A stretch of 64,000 nt of DNA, taken from the NCBI GenBank assembly GCA_018241405.1, contig JAFEDY010000026.1, positions 62,001-126,000 on the forward strand, in the 5' to 3' direction. A program made the position numbers and the translations under genes. This DNA is from Pseudomonadota bacterium. GTDB taxonomy: Bacteria; Pseudomonadota; Gammaproteobacteria; Burkholderiales; Burkholderiaceae_C. Below are positions 11,119 to 18,324 of the stretch, one piece after another. The stretch's first letter is position 1. Each line of letters begins with the position of its first letter. The notes under the pieces are model-generated. The model was given only the letters and a program-made list of their open reading frames with translations. It was not told the DNA's origin and made no database searches.

Positions 11119-12411
11119 ATGTCGATGCACACCCTCGTCTCCCCCACGCGCCCCGCGCCCGCGTTGCCGCTGCTGCAACGCAAGAAGGCCCTGGGCCTGC
11201 AGACCAAACTTGCCGTCAGCATGCCGGGCGACCTATGGGAGCGCGAAGCCGACCTGGCGGCCGACAAGGTGTTGTCTGCAGGCGGCCGGCCGCAGCTGTC
11301 GCCGCTGCCCTCGGCGCCGCTGCAGCGCGACGGTGACGACGAGGCAAAGAAGAAGCCGCCCAGCCCCGCGACCGACGGCCTGAGCGTCGTGGCCAGCAAC
11401 CTCAGCGAGAACAACCCCGCCTTCTCCAAGTTCACCGAACGCCTGGGCGACCGCTTCATGGCCCAACCGGCGCCGCTCAGCCTGGGCGTCCCCATCTTCC
11501 TGGGGGCCAACTACGCCTTCCTGTGGAGCATGGCGCTGGCCAACCCGGCCATGCGACGGCAGTTCGACGACTTCAACCTGGCGATGCTGCCAGGCATCGT
11601 GCCGCAGTTCCCCATCAAGACCTTCAAGTACCAGATCCTGGACGCCAAGCAGAGCCGCTTCGGCTTCGAGGTCGGGCTGGACGCCTCCAAGCTCATGGAG
11701 GCCTTCAACCAGGGCGTCCTGAACACGCGCGTCTCCAGCCTCAAGTTCGACACCGCCGGCAAGCTGGACACCGCCGGCCCGCGGCCCCTCTCGCTGTCGG
11801 CGCTGCAGGTGCAGGTGGGCCTGTTCGGCGACGGCCTGCAGCTCTCAGGGGGCTTTCGCAACGGCATATCGCCATACCCGCTGCAGCAACCGGGCGGGCC
11901 AGGGGGCAACACATCGCTGGTGATGGCGCAGTCGCCGGCCCTGCCCGACCTCTACGCCAACCAGCGTGACGTGCGCTTCATGGTGTTGCTGGACGTGCCC
12001 AAGCTGGTCCAGTATTTCCAACCGTCTGCGCCCGCGGGGCCCGAGACGCTGCAGCGTGCGCCAGCCGATGGCGCCGCCGCCGCGACGCCCGCAGCCGGCG
12101 ACACCGTGCGAGCCACGCTGGCCGCCACCGGCGCGCCGCTGGACCAGGCCACGCGCGGCTTCATGGAGAGCCGCTTCGGCCATGACTTCGGCCGCGTGCG
12201 CGTGCATGCCGACAGCGGCGCCGCGGCCTCGGCGCGGGCCGTGCAGGCCAGGGCCTATACCGTGGGCAGGAACATCGTCTTCGCTGCCGGCCAGTACGCG
12301 CCCGCCACCGCCGCGGGCCGGCGCCTGCTGGCGCATGAGCTCGCGCATGTGGTGCAGCAGACGGGCACAGGCTCCCTCAACGCAGTGCGATCCACACGGC
12401 CCGGGGGCTAG
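11119..12411 (+). CDS. eCIS DUF4157 cargo protein 3 with internal insert
   Basis: This 430-residue protein carries the DUF4157 elements split in two. The leading part (LPLLQRKKALGLQTKL near 17-31 and DLWEREADLAADKV at 38-51) is at the N-terminus. The catalytic-looking part (PLDQATRGFMESRFGHDFGRV near 340-360 and RRLLAHELAHVVQQ with HELAH at 406-410) is at the very C-terminus. Between them lie about 240 residues of unrelated sequence (about 70-310) with hydrophobic stretches such as SLGVPIFLGANYAFLWSMAL (120-140) and a VQVGLFGDGLQLSGGF segment. I do not recognise this middle domain; it is the candidate effector. The gene starts 7 bp after cargo 2. Confidence 0.8.
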   Translation: MSMHTLVSPTRPAPALPLLQRKKALGLQTKLAVSMPGDLWEREADLAADKVLSAGGRPQLSPLPSAPLQRDGDDEAKKKPPSPATDGLSVVASNLSENNPAFSKFTERLGDRFMAQPAPLSLGVPIFLGANYAFLWSMALANPAMRRQFDDFNLAMLPGIVPQFPIKTFKYQILDAKQSRFGFEVGLDASKLMEAFNQGVLNTRVSSLKFDTAGKLDTAGPRPLSLSALQVQVGLFGDGLQLSGGFRNGISPYPLQQPGGPGGNTSLVMAQSPALPDLYANQRDVRFMVLLDVPKLVQYFQPSAPAGPETLQRAPADGAAAATPAAGDTVRATLAATGAPLDQATRGFMESRFGHDFGRVRVHADSGAAASARAVQARAYTVGRNIVFAAGQYAPATAAGRRLLAHELAHVVQQTGTGSLNAVRSTRPGG

Positions 12412-12435
12412 GGCCGCAACAACATCGTCAGCACC

Positions 12436-13095
12436 ATGACCACCACCCCCTTCTCCCCCAAGCTCATCAAGGGCGGCCTCGTGCTCATCGACCCCGACAC
12501 CGCCCAGGTGCAGCGCGTGATAGCGCTGCAGTACAACGCCGAGTCGCTCAAGCGCGAGTTGAAGGCGCAGGAGAGCGGCGGCGAGGCCGGCGCCGACCGT
12601 GCCGAGCCCACGCGCTTCAAGGGCCCTGCTGTGGAGACCATCAGCTTCGAGGCCGACCTGGACGCGACCGACCAGCTCGAATTTCCCGACCAGAACGCCG
12701 CCACCGTGACCTACGGCCTGTCTCCGCAGATCGCGCTGCTGGAGTCGCTCTCGCAGCCCAGCAGCGCACAGCTGAACAAGGTCAACAGCCAGGCCAACGC
12801 GGGCCAGCTTGAGATCGCGCCCATGCTGGCGCCGCTGCTGCTGCTGGTGTGGGGCGCGAGCCGCGTGATACCCGTGAAGCTGACCAGCTTCTCGGTGACC
12901 GAGGAGGCCTTCGACCCGGCGCTCAACCCGATACACGCCAAGGCCAGCTTCAGCCTGCGCGTGCTCACGGTGGACGACCTGGGCTATGCCTCCAAGGGCG
13001 GCGCGCTGTTCCTGACCTATCTGCAAAACCGCGAGCAGCTGGCGGCGAAGGCCCAGCCGGTGTCGCTTTCCACGCTGGGCGTGACGGGAATTTAG
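12436..13095 (+). CDS. eCIS CIS-tube protein (Afp7/Pvc7 N-terminal-like)
   Basis: This 219-residue protein resembles the CIS_tube family, which joins the tube to the baseplate hub. Markers are the start KLIKGGLVLIDPDTAQ, VQRVIALQYNAESLKREL near 30-45, then FKGPAVETISFEADLDATD (about 63-81), and LLLLVWGASRVIPVKLTSFSV (about 135-155) with FDPALNPIHAKASFSLRVL near 160. In AFP/PVC this domain is fused to, or neighbours, a LysM-like part; here the LysM-like part is the next gene, 3 bp downstream. It starts 24 bp after cargo gene 3, and its location marks the return from cargo to structural genes. Confidence 0.88.
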   Translation: MTTTPFSPKLIKGGLVLIDPDTAQVQRVIALQYNAESLKRELKAQESGGEAGADRAEPTRFKGPAVETISFEADLDATDQLEFPDQNAATVTYGLSPQIALLESLSQPSSAQLNKVNSQANAGQLEIAPMLAPLLLLVWGASRVIPVKLTSFSVTEEAFDPALNPIHAKASFSLRVLTVDDLGYASKGGALFLTYLQNREQLAAKAQPVSLSTLGVTGI

Positions 13096-13098
13096 ACC

Positions 13099-13464
13099 AT
13101 GGCCGACCCCATTGCCGCCTTTCTGCAGGCCAACGGACTGGCCCAGCCGACCTTTGCGCCGGACAGCCGCTATTACGGCCTGCCCACGGCCCAGGCGCAG
13201 CTGCCCGATGGCCGCACCGTGGCCTATGTCACACGCCGCTTCCTGCCGCCGCCCGAGAACTTTGCCACCGTGCAGACCGTGACGCTGGCCGCCGGCCAGC
13301 GCGCCGACCAACTGGCGGCGCAATACCTGGGCGTGGCCGAGCAATGGTGGCGCCTGGCGGACGCCAACGGCGCCATGCAGCCCGAGGCCATGGTGGCCCA
13401 GCCCGGCACGCGCGTGCGCATCACCCTGCCCGAGGGCGTGCCGCCCCCTGCCATGGAAAGCTGA
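13099..13464 (+). CDS. eCIS LysM-like baseplate protein (T4 gp53-like)
   Basis: This 121-residue protein has an N-terminal DSRYYGLPTAQAQLPDGRTVAYVTRRFLPPPENF (read in pieces, about 22-55), followed by a LysM-like half containing HTV-style VTLAAGQRADQLAAQYLG (about 60-78), WWRLADANG near 85, and RVRITLP at the end. In T4 (gp53) and in eCIS, such small LysM proteins clamp the hub and wedges of the baseplate. Unlike secreted LysM proteins it has no signal peptide, which suits particle assembly in the cytoplasm. The hub gene follows 2 bp after its stop. Confidence 0.86.
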   Translation: MADPIAAFLQANGLAQPTFAPDSRYYGLPTAQAQLPDGRTVAYVTRRFLPPPENFATVQTVTLAAGQRADQLAAQYLGVAEQWWRLADANGAMQPEAMVAQPGTRVRITLPEGVPPPAMES

Positions 13465-13466
13465 CC

Positions 13467-14609
13467 ATGCTCGCCCAAGGCATACAGCTGACCCTGCTCG
13501 TCGGCCCCCTCGTGCCGCTGCCGGTGCCGCGCGTGGTGCTGGATGCGCTGCAGAGTGTGGAGGTGCGCACGACTGCGGGCAATGCCTCGGGCTTTCAGCT
13601 CACATTCACCATCACCGCACGCTCGCCACTCAACACCATCTTCCTGCTCGCCGCCGGCACCAACACCGGCATGGCCACGCCGCCGCTGCGCGTGCTGCTG
13701 ATCGTCACCATGAACGGCAGCGCGCAGCCGCTGTTCGACGGCGTGATGACGCATGTGGAGGTGCAGCCCGGCGGCCGCGGCCAGGCCGGCACGCTCACGG
13801 TGACAGGCGAGGACGTGACCAAGGCCATGGACATGCAGGACTGGAGCGGCCTGCCGTTTCCGGCCGTGCCGGTGGAGGGCCGCGTCGCCCTGCTGTGTGC
13901 CAAGTACGCGCCCTTTGGCTTGATCCCCATGGTGATCCCGGTACTCTTCCCCGACGTGCAGATCCCCATCGACAAGATTCCTGCGCAAAAGGGCACGGAT
14001 CTGGCCTACATCCAGGAGCTGGCGCGCCAGGTGGGCTATGTGTTCTATGTGGAGCCCGGCCCGGCCGTGGGCACCAACATCGCCTACTTCGGGCCTGAGA
14101 TCAAGGTCGGCGTGCCGCAGCCCGCGCTCAACGTGGACATGGACGCGCGCACCAATGTGGAGTCGCTGTCGTTCAAGTTCGATCCCACCAAGGGCGTGCT
14201 GCCCGTGGTCTTCATCCAGAACCAGCTCACGCGCGTACCGATACCGATTCCGATACCGAACCTGAACCCGCTGCAGCCGCCGCTAGGCCTGCTGCCCACG
14301 CCGATTTCCAACCTGAGGGTGCTGAAGGACACGGCCAAGATGAGCCCCATGCGCGCCATCTCCACCGGGCTGGCCGAGGCCGCCAAGTCGCAGGATGCGG
14401 TCAGCGGCAGCGGCAGCCTGAACGTGCTGCGCTATGGCCGGGTGCTCAAGGCGCGCGGCCTGGTGGGCGTGCGCGGCGCGGGCGTGGCCTATGACGGCCT
14501 GTACTACGTGCGCAGCGTGACCAGCACGCTCAAGCGCGGCGAGTTCAAGCAGAGCTTCGAGCTCACGCGCAATGGCCTGGTGTCGATCACGCCCGCGGTG
14601 CCGGTCTGA
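13467..14609 (+). CDS. eCIS baseplate hub protein (gpD / T4 gp27-like)
   Basis: The start is ATG 13467, giving 380 residues. It fits the phage late-control gene D / VgrG-N hub family: LDALQSVEVRTTAGNASGFQL near the N-terminus, LFDGVMTHVEVQPG near 90, LTVTGEDVTKAMD near 112, and KGTDLAYIQELARQVGYVFYV near 175. The C-terminus shows VLRYGRVLKARGLVGVRGAG and YYVRSVTSTLKRGEFKQSFELTRNG, typical of gpD. A proline-rich run of PIPIPIP type sits near residue 255. Three copies form the central hub carrying the spike. In AFP/PVC the hub and the gpV-like spike are one polypeptide (Afp8); here they are separate genes. Confidence 0.92.
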   Translation: MLAQGIQLTLLVGPLVPLPVPRVVLDALQSVEVRTTAGNASGFQLTFTITARSPLNTIFLLAAGTNTGMATPPLRVLLIVTMNGSAQPLFDGVMTHVEVQPGGRGQAGTLTVTGEDVTKAMDMQDWSGLPFPAVPVEGRVALLCAKYAPFGLIPMVIPVLFPDVQIPIDKIPAQKGTDLAYIQELARQVGYVFYVEPGPAVGTNIAYFGPEIKVGVPQPALNVDMDARTNVESLSFKFDPTKGVLPVVFIQNQLTRVPIPIPIPNLNPLQPPLGLLPTPISNLRVLKDTAKMSPMRAISTGLAEAAKSQDAVSGSGSLNVLRYGRVLKARGLVGVRGAGVAYDGLYYVRSVTSTLKRGEFKQSFELTRNGLVSITPAVPV

Positions 14610-14624
14610 AGGAGGAGAAAGAAG

Positions 14625-15134
14625 ATGAGCGACAAGTTCTACGGCAAATACCGCGGCATGGTGCTCAACAACATCGACCCCATGCAGCTGGGCCGGCTGC
14701 AGGTGCAGGTACCGGATGTGGCAGGCCTCTTGCCGGCCACCTGGGCCATGCCCTGCATGCCCGTGGCGGGCATACAGAACGGCATGTTCGCGCTGCCCAT
14801 GATCGGCTCGGGCGTGTGGGTCGAATTTGAGCAGGGCGACCCCGACTACCCCATCTGGGTCGGCTGCTTCTGGGGCAGCGCGGCCGAGGTGCCGGCCCTG
14901 GCGCGCGCCACGCCGCCCGGCGTGCAGTCCATCACGCTGCAGACCACGCTGCAAAACGGCCTCACAGTCAGCGACCTGCCCGGCCCCACGGGCGGCATCA
15001 TGCTCAAGAGCGCCACCGGCGCCACGCTGATCGTCAACGACACCGGCATCTACATCCAGAACGGCAAGGGCGCGTCGCTGATCATGACGGGCCCCACCGT
15101 CAACATCAACGCCGGCGCGTTGACCGTTGTCTAA
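14625..15134 (+). CDS. eCIS baseplate spike protein (gpV / VgrG gp5-like)
   Basis: This 169-residue protein begins FYGKYRGMVLNNIDPMQLGRLQVQVPDV (read in pieces, about 4-31), the OB-fold signature of gpV/gp5. It continues with GVWVEFEQGDPDYPIWVGCFWG (about 64-85) and ends in a beta-helix-like tail with alternating short strands (IMLKSATGATLIVND, GIYIQNGKGASLIM). It should trimerise below the hub and puncture the target membrane together with the PAAR-like tip encoded next. A very strong ribosome-binding site (AAGGAGG, 14609-14615) lies in the 15-bp spacer. Confidence 0.92.
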   Translation: MSDKFYGKYRGMVLNNIDPMQLGRLQVQVPDVAGLLPATWAMPCMPVAGIQNGMFALPMIGSGVWVEFEQGDPDYPIWVGCFWGSAAEVPALARATPPGVQSITLQTTLQNGLTVSDLPGPTGGIMLKSATGATLIVNDTGIYIQNGKGASLIMTGPTVNINAGALTVV

Positions 15135-15145
15135 GGAGCAACACC

Positions 15146-15466
15146 ATGCCCGGCCCCCTGCTCCACCTGGGCGCCACCGTGCTCTGTGCCCACGGCGGCC
15201 AGGCCATGCCCAGCGCGCCCATGCCGCGCGTGCTGGTCTCGGGCCAGCCCGTGGCCACGCAGGCCGCGCCCTGGCTGGTGGCGGGCTGCGCGTTCTCGCC
15301 GCCGCAGGGCAACGGGCCCTGCATCACGGCGCAATGGGTGGTGGCGGCCACGCGGGTGTTTGCCGCGGGGCAACCCGTGCTGCTGATGGACAGCCAGGCG
15401 CTGTGCACGCCCACCGGCACGCCGCTCATGCCGGTGGCGGCGCAAACCCGTGTCTTGGGGACATGA
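15146..15466 (+). CDS. eCIS PAAR-like spike tip protein
   Basis: This 106-residue protein is placed directly after the spike gene. It has a glycine- and proline-rich beta pattern and conserved candidate metal ligands: H7, C14, H16, C48, C59 and C87 (LCAHGGQAM at 13-21, AGCAF at 46-50, GPCITAQW at 57-64, ALCTPTGTPLMP at 85-96). PAAR and PAAR-like proteins cap gpV spikes with a metal-stabilised cone. The layout corresponds to Afp10/Pvc10. No C-terminal toxin extension is present. Confidence 0.87.
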   Translation: MPGPLLHLGATVLCAHGGQAMPSAPMPRVLVSGQPVATQAAPWLVAGCAFSPPQGNGPCITAQWVVAATRVFAAGQPVLLMDSQALCTPTGTPLMPVAAQTRVLGT

Positions 15467-15469
15467 ATC

Positions 15470-15838
15470 ATGAACACCTACGACGCCTTCCCCTACCGCA
15501 TCGACGGGCGCGGCCGCACCGGCGAGGCCACGCGCGATGACTGGCTGCACGGCCTCATCGAGCAGCTGCTGTTCACCATGCCCGGCGAGCGCGTGAATCG
15601 CCCCGATTTCGGCTGCGGCCTGATGCAGCTGGTGTTCGCCCCCAACAGCCCGGAGCTGGCCGCGACCATTCAGGCGCTGGTGCAGGCTTCGCTGCAGCAG
15701 TGGCTGGGGCATCTGCTGCGCATCGACGAGGTGGCCGCCAGCAGCGAGGACGCCACGCTCACGGTGGCCGTGCGCTACACCGTGATCGAATCGCAGCAGA
15801 GCGGTGAGGCCAGCTTCACCAGGAGCCTCGCATCATGA
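15470..15838 (+). CDS. eCIS baseplate wedge protein (gp25/GPW-like)
   Basis: This 122-residue protein shows the gp25 signature: FPYRIDGRGRTGEA near residue 7, HGLIEQLLFTMPGERVNRPDFGCGL (read in pieces, about 27-50) containing the conserved PGER-N-P-FG core, LVFAPNSPELAATI (about 53-66), and a C-terminal VAVRYTVIESQQ strand. In T4 and AFP (Afp9) it forms part of the baseplate wedge and nucleates sheath assembly. The stop overlaps the next ATG by 4 nt. Confidence 0.94.
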   Translation: MNTYDAFPYRIDGRGRTGEATRDDWLHGLIEQLLFTMPGERVNRPDFGCGLMQLVFAPNSPELAATIQALVQASLQQWLGHLLRIDEVAASSEDATLTVAVRYTVIESQQSGEASFTRSLAS

Positions 15839-18324
15839 GCACGCAGCAATACCTTTGCAGCAACCCGCGCCGCATTGGCGTCCTGCGCGCCGCCGCGCTG
15901 GAAACGCCGCCGCGCTGGTTCAACGGCATCGAGTACCTGGAGGTGATCCACGGCCAGCCGCGCCTGGTGCTGCACTTCGTGCATGACCTGTCCAAGGCGC
16001 CCGCCGCGCCATTGACGGCAGCCAACATCGAGGTGCTCGGCGGCGAGCGCGTGCGCGACCCGCGGGTGCTCAACGTGATGACCAGCGGCAAGCAGCTGGC
16101 GGTGGAGCTGGACGACAGCGGCGATTTCTCGCGCTACACACTGCGCCTGGTGGCCTCGGCCGATGCCGACGCGCCGCCCGCCGGCATAGACCCGGCGCTG
16201 GCCCAGATCACGTTCGGCTTCAAGGTCGATTGCCCCAGTGACCTCGATTGCCGCGCGGCCAACAACTGCCCGCCCGAAGTCCTGGCCGTGCCCGACATCG
16301 ACTACCTGGTGCGCGACTATCCGAGTTTTCGCCGCCTGGTGCTCGATCGCCTGTCGGTGCTCATGCCCGACTGGCAGGGGCGCAACCCGGCGGATCTGCT
16401 CGTCACGCTGGGCGAGGCCCTGGCCTACCGCGCCGACGAAATCGCCTACTTCCAGGACGCTGTCGCCACCGAGGCCTACCTGGGCACCGCACGCCAGCGC
16501 ATATCGGTCAAGCGCCATGCGCGGCTGCTGGACTACCAATTGAGCGAGGGCCGCAATGCGCGCGCCTGGGTCGCCTTCGAGGTGGACGCGAGCGCGGACG
16601 GCCGGCAGCTCGCCGCCTGCGACGCCACGACCGGCCTGGACGGCACGCTGCTGCTGACCCAGACACCGGGCGTGGCACGGCGCCTGGCCTCGCGCCAGCA
16701 GGCCGCCGACCTGGTCATGGCCGGCGCCCAGGCCTTCGAGCTGCTGACGCCGATCACCCTCTACAGCGCGCACAACGACCTGCGCTTCTATACCTGGAGC
16801 GACGAGGCCTGCTGCCTGCCGGCCGGCGCCACGCGCGCCTTTGTGCGCGACAGCGTGGCCCAGCGCCTGCGCCTGCGCGCCGGCGACCTGCTGCTGCTGG
16901 AGGCGCGCGCCGGCACCAGCAACGGCCTGGCGCAGGATGCCGACCCGCTGCAGCGCCATGTGGTGCGGCTCACCCTGGTTGATCCGCAGGCCGACGCCAG
17001 CCGCCAGCCATCGCCCACGCCGCGCCTGGATCCGGTCACGCTGCAGCCCATCGTCGAGCTGCAATGGTCAGACGCCGACGCTCTGCCCTTCGACCTGTGC
17101 CTGTCCAAGGTCATAGGCGGCACGCTGGTGCAGGACATGGCCGGGGCCTGCGCCAACATCGCGCTGGCCGACAACGGCATGAGCCCGGATCCCACGAAGC
17201 TTCTGGCCCTGCAGAGCATTCCAGGCGGGCGCGTGCCGCGCCTGCGCCCGGTGGACGCCAGCACGCAGCCGCTGACGCGCCAGGGCCTGGTGCGCGACGC
17301 GCTGGCGCAATTGACGCTGGTCGATGCCACGGCGCCGGCAACGGCCGCACTGCAGGGCGACCCGGCCGACACGCGCGAGGCCATGCGGGTCACCAGCAAG
17401 GGCGACGGCCGCATCTGGAGCGCACAGCGCGACCTGCTGGGCAGCGACGCGCAGGCCGCCGACTACGTGGTCGAGACCGACAACGACGGCGCTGTGCAAC
17501 TGCGCTTTGGCGACGGCGTCAACGGCCGCAGCCCAGGTGCACTGGAAGCATTGCAGCTGCGCATGCGCACGGGCAATGGCAGCGCCGGCAATATCGGGGC
17601 CGACGCCCTCGCCCATGTGCTCTGCGGCTTCGACGGCATCACGCGCGTGCGCAACCCGCTGCCCGCCAGCGGCGGCACCGACCCCACGGCGCTGGCGCGG
17701 GCGCGCATGGACGCGCCCCAGGCCTTCCGCCGCCAGGAACGCGCCGTCACGCCCAACGACTATGCCAACCTCACGATGCGCGACGACCGCGTGCAACGCG
17801 CCGTGGCCACGCGGCGCTGGACGGGCAGCTGGTACACCCTGTTCATCACCGTGGATCGGCGCGGCGGCGCGGCCGTAGACCAGGACTTCGAGGACAGCAT
17901 CAGCACCTTCATCAACCGCTACCGCCTGGCCGGCCACGACGTCGAGATCGACGCACCGGCCTATGTGGCGCTGGACATTGCGCTGCATGTCTGCGCCAGG
18001 CCGGGCTACTTCACGGCCGATGTTGAGCAGCGCCTGCTGCAGCGCTTTGCTACGGCGCCCGGCGGCTTCTTCGACCCCGACCAGTTCAGCTTTGGCGACC
18101 CGGTGTACCTGAGCGCCGTGATCGCCGCGGCCATGGGCGTGACCGGCGTGGCCTATGTGGAGCCGCTGCGCTTTCAGCGCCTGGGCCGCGCGGCCGCGGG
18201 CGAGATAGCGGCCGGCCAGATCGGCATGGCGCGCCTGGAGATCGCGCGCCTGGACAACGACCCGAATGCACCGCAGAACGGCAAGATCGCCTTCGAGGTG
18301 CACGCAATGGGAGGCCAGCCATGA
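15835..18324 (+). CDS. eCIS baseplate J-like wedge protein (Afp11/Pvc11-like)
   Basis: This 829-residue protein is a baseplate wedge component. Indicators are VPDIDYLVRDYPSFRRLVLDRL near 150, GRNPADLLVTLGEALAYRADEIAYFQD near 182-208, LGTARQRISVKRHARLLDY near 218-236, and the baseplate-J hallmark RRQERAVTPNDYANLTMRDDRVQRA near 630-655, followed by LFITVDRRGG. The C-terminus (EPLRFQRLGRAAAGEI) resembles other eCIS wedge proteins. With its two downstream neighbours it should form the wedges surrounding the hub. It overlaps both adjacent genes by 4 nt. Confidence 0.92.
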   Translation: MSTQQYLCSNPRRIGVLRAAALETPPRWFNGIEYLEVIHGQPRLVLHFVHDLSKAPAAPLTAANIEVLGGERVRDPRVLNVMTSGKQLAVELDDSGDFSRYTLRLVASADADAPPAGIDPALAQITFGFKVDCPSDLDCRAANNCPPEVLAVPDIDYLVRDYPSFRRLVLDRLSVLMPDWQGRNPADLLVTLGEALAYRADEIAYFQDAVATEAYLGTARQRISVKRHARLLDYQLSEGRNARAWVAFEVDASADGRQLAACDATTGLDGTLLLTQTPGVARRLASRQQAADLVMAGAQAFELLTPITLYSAHNDLRFYTWSDEACCLPAGATRAFVRDSVAQRLRLRAGDLLLLEARAGTSNGLAQDADPLQRHVVRLTLVDPQADASRQPSPTPRLDPVTLQPIVELQWSDADALPFDLCLSKVIGGTLVQDMAGACANIALADNGMSPDPTKLLALQSIPGGRVPRLRPVDASTQPLTRQGLVRDALAQLTLVDATAPATAALQGDPADTREAMRVTSKGDGRIWSAQRDLLGSDAQAADYVVETDNDGAVQLRFGDGVNGRSPGALEALQLRMRTGNGSAGNIGADALAHVLCGFDGITRVRNPLPASGGTDPTALARARMDAPQAFRRQERAVTPNDYANLTMRDDRVQRAVATRRWTGSWYTLFITVDRRGGAAVDQDFEDSISTFINRYRLAGHDVEIDAPAYVALDIALHVCARPGYFTADVEQRLLQRFATAPGGFFDPDQFSFGDPVYLSAVIAAAMGVTGVAYVEPLRFQRLGRAAAGEIAAGQIGMARLEIARLDNDPNAPQNGKIAFEVHAMGGQP

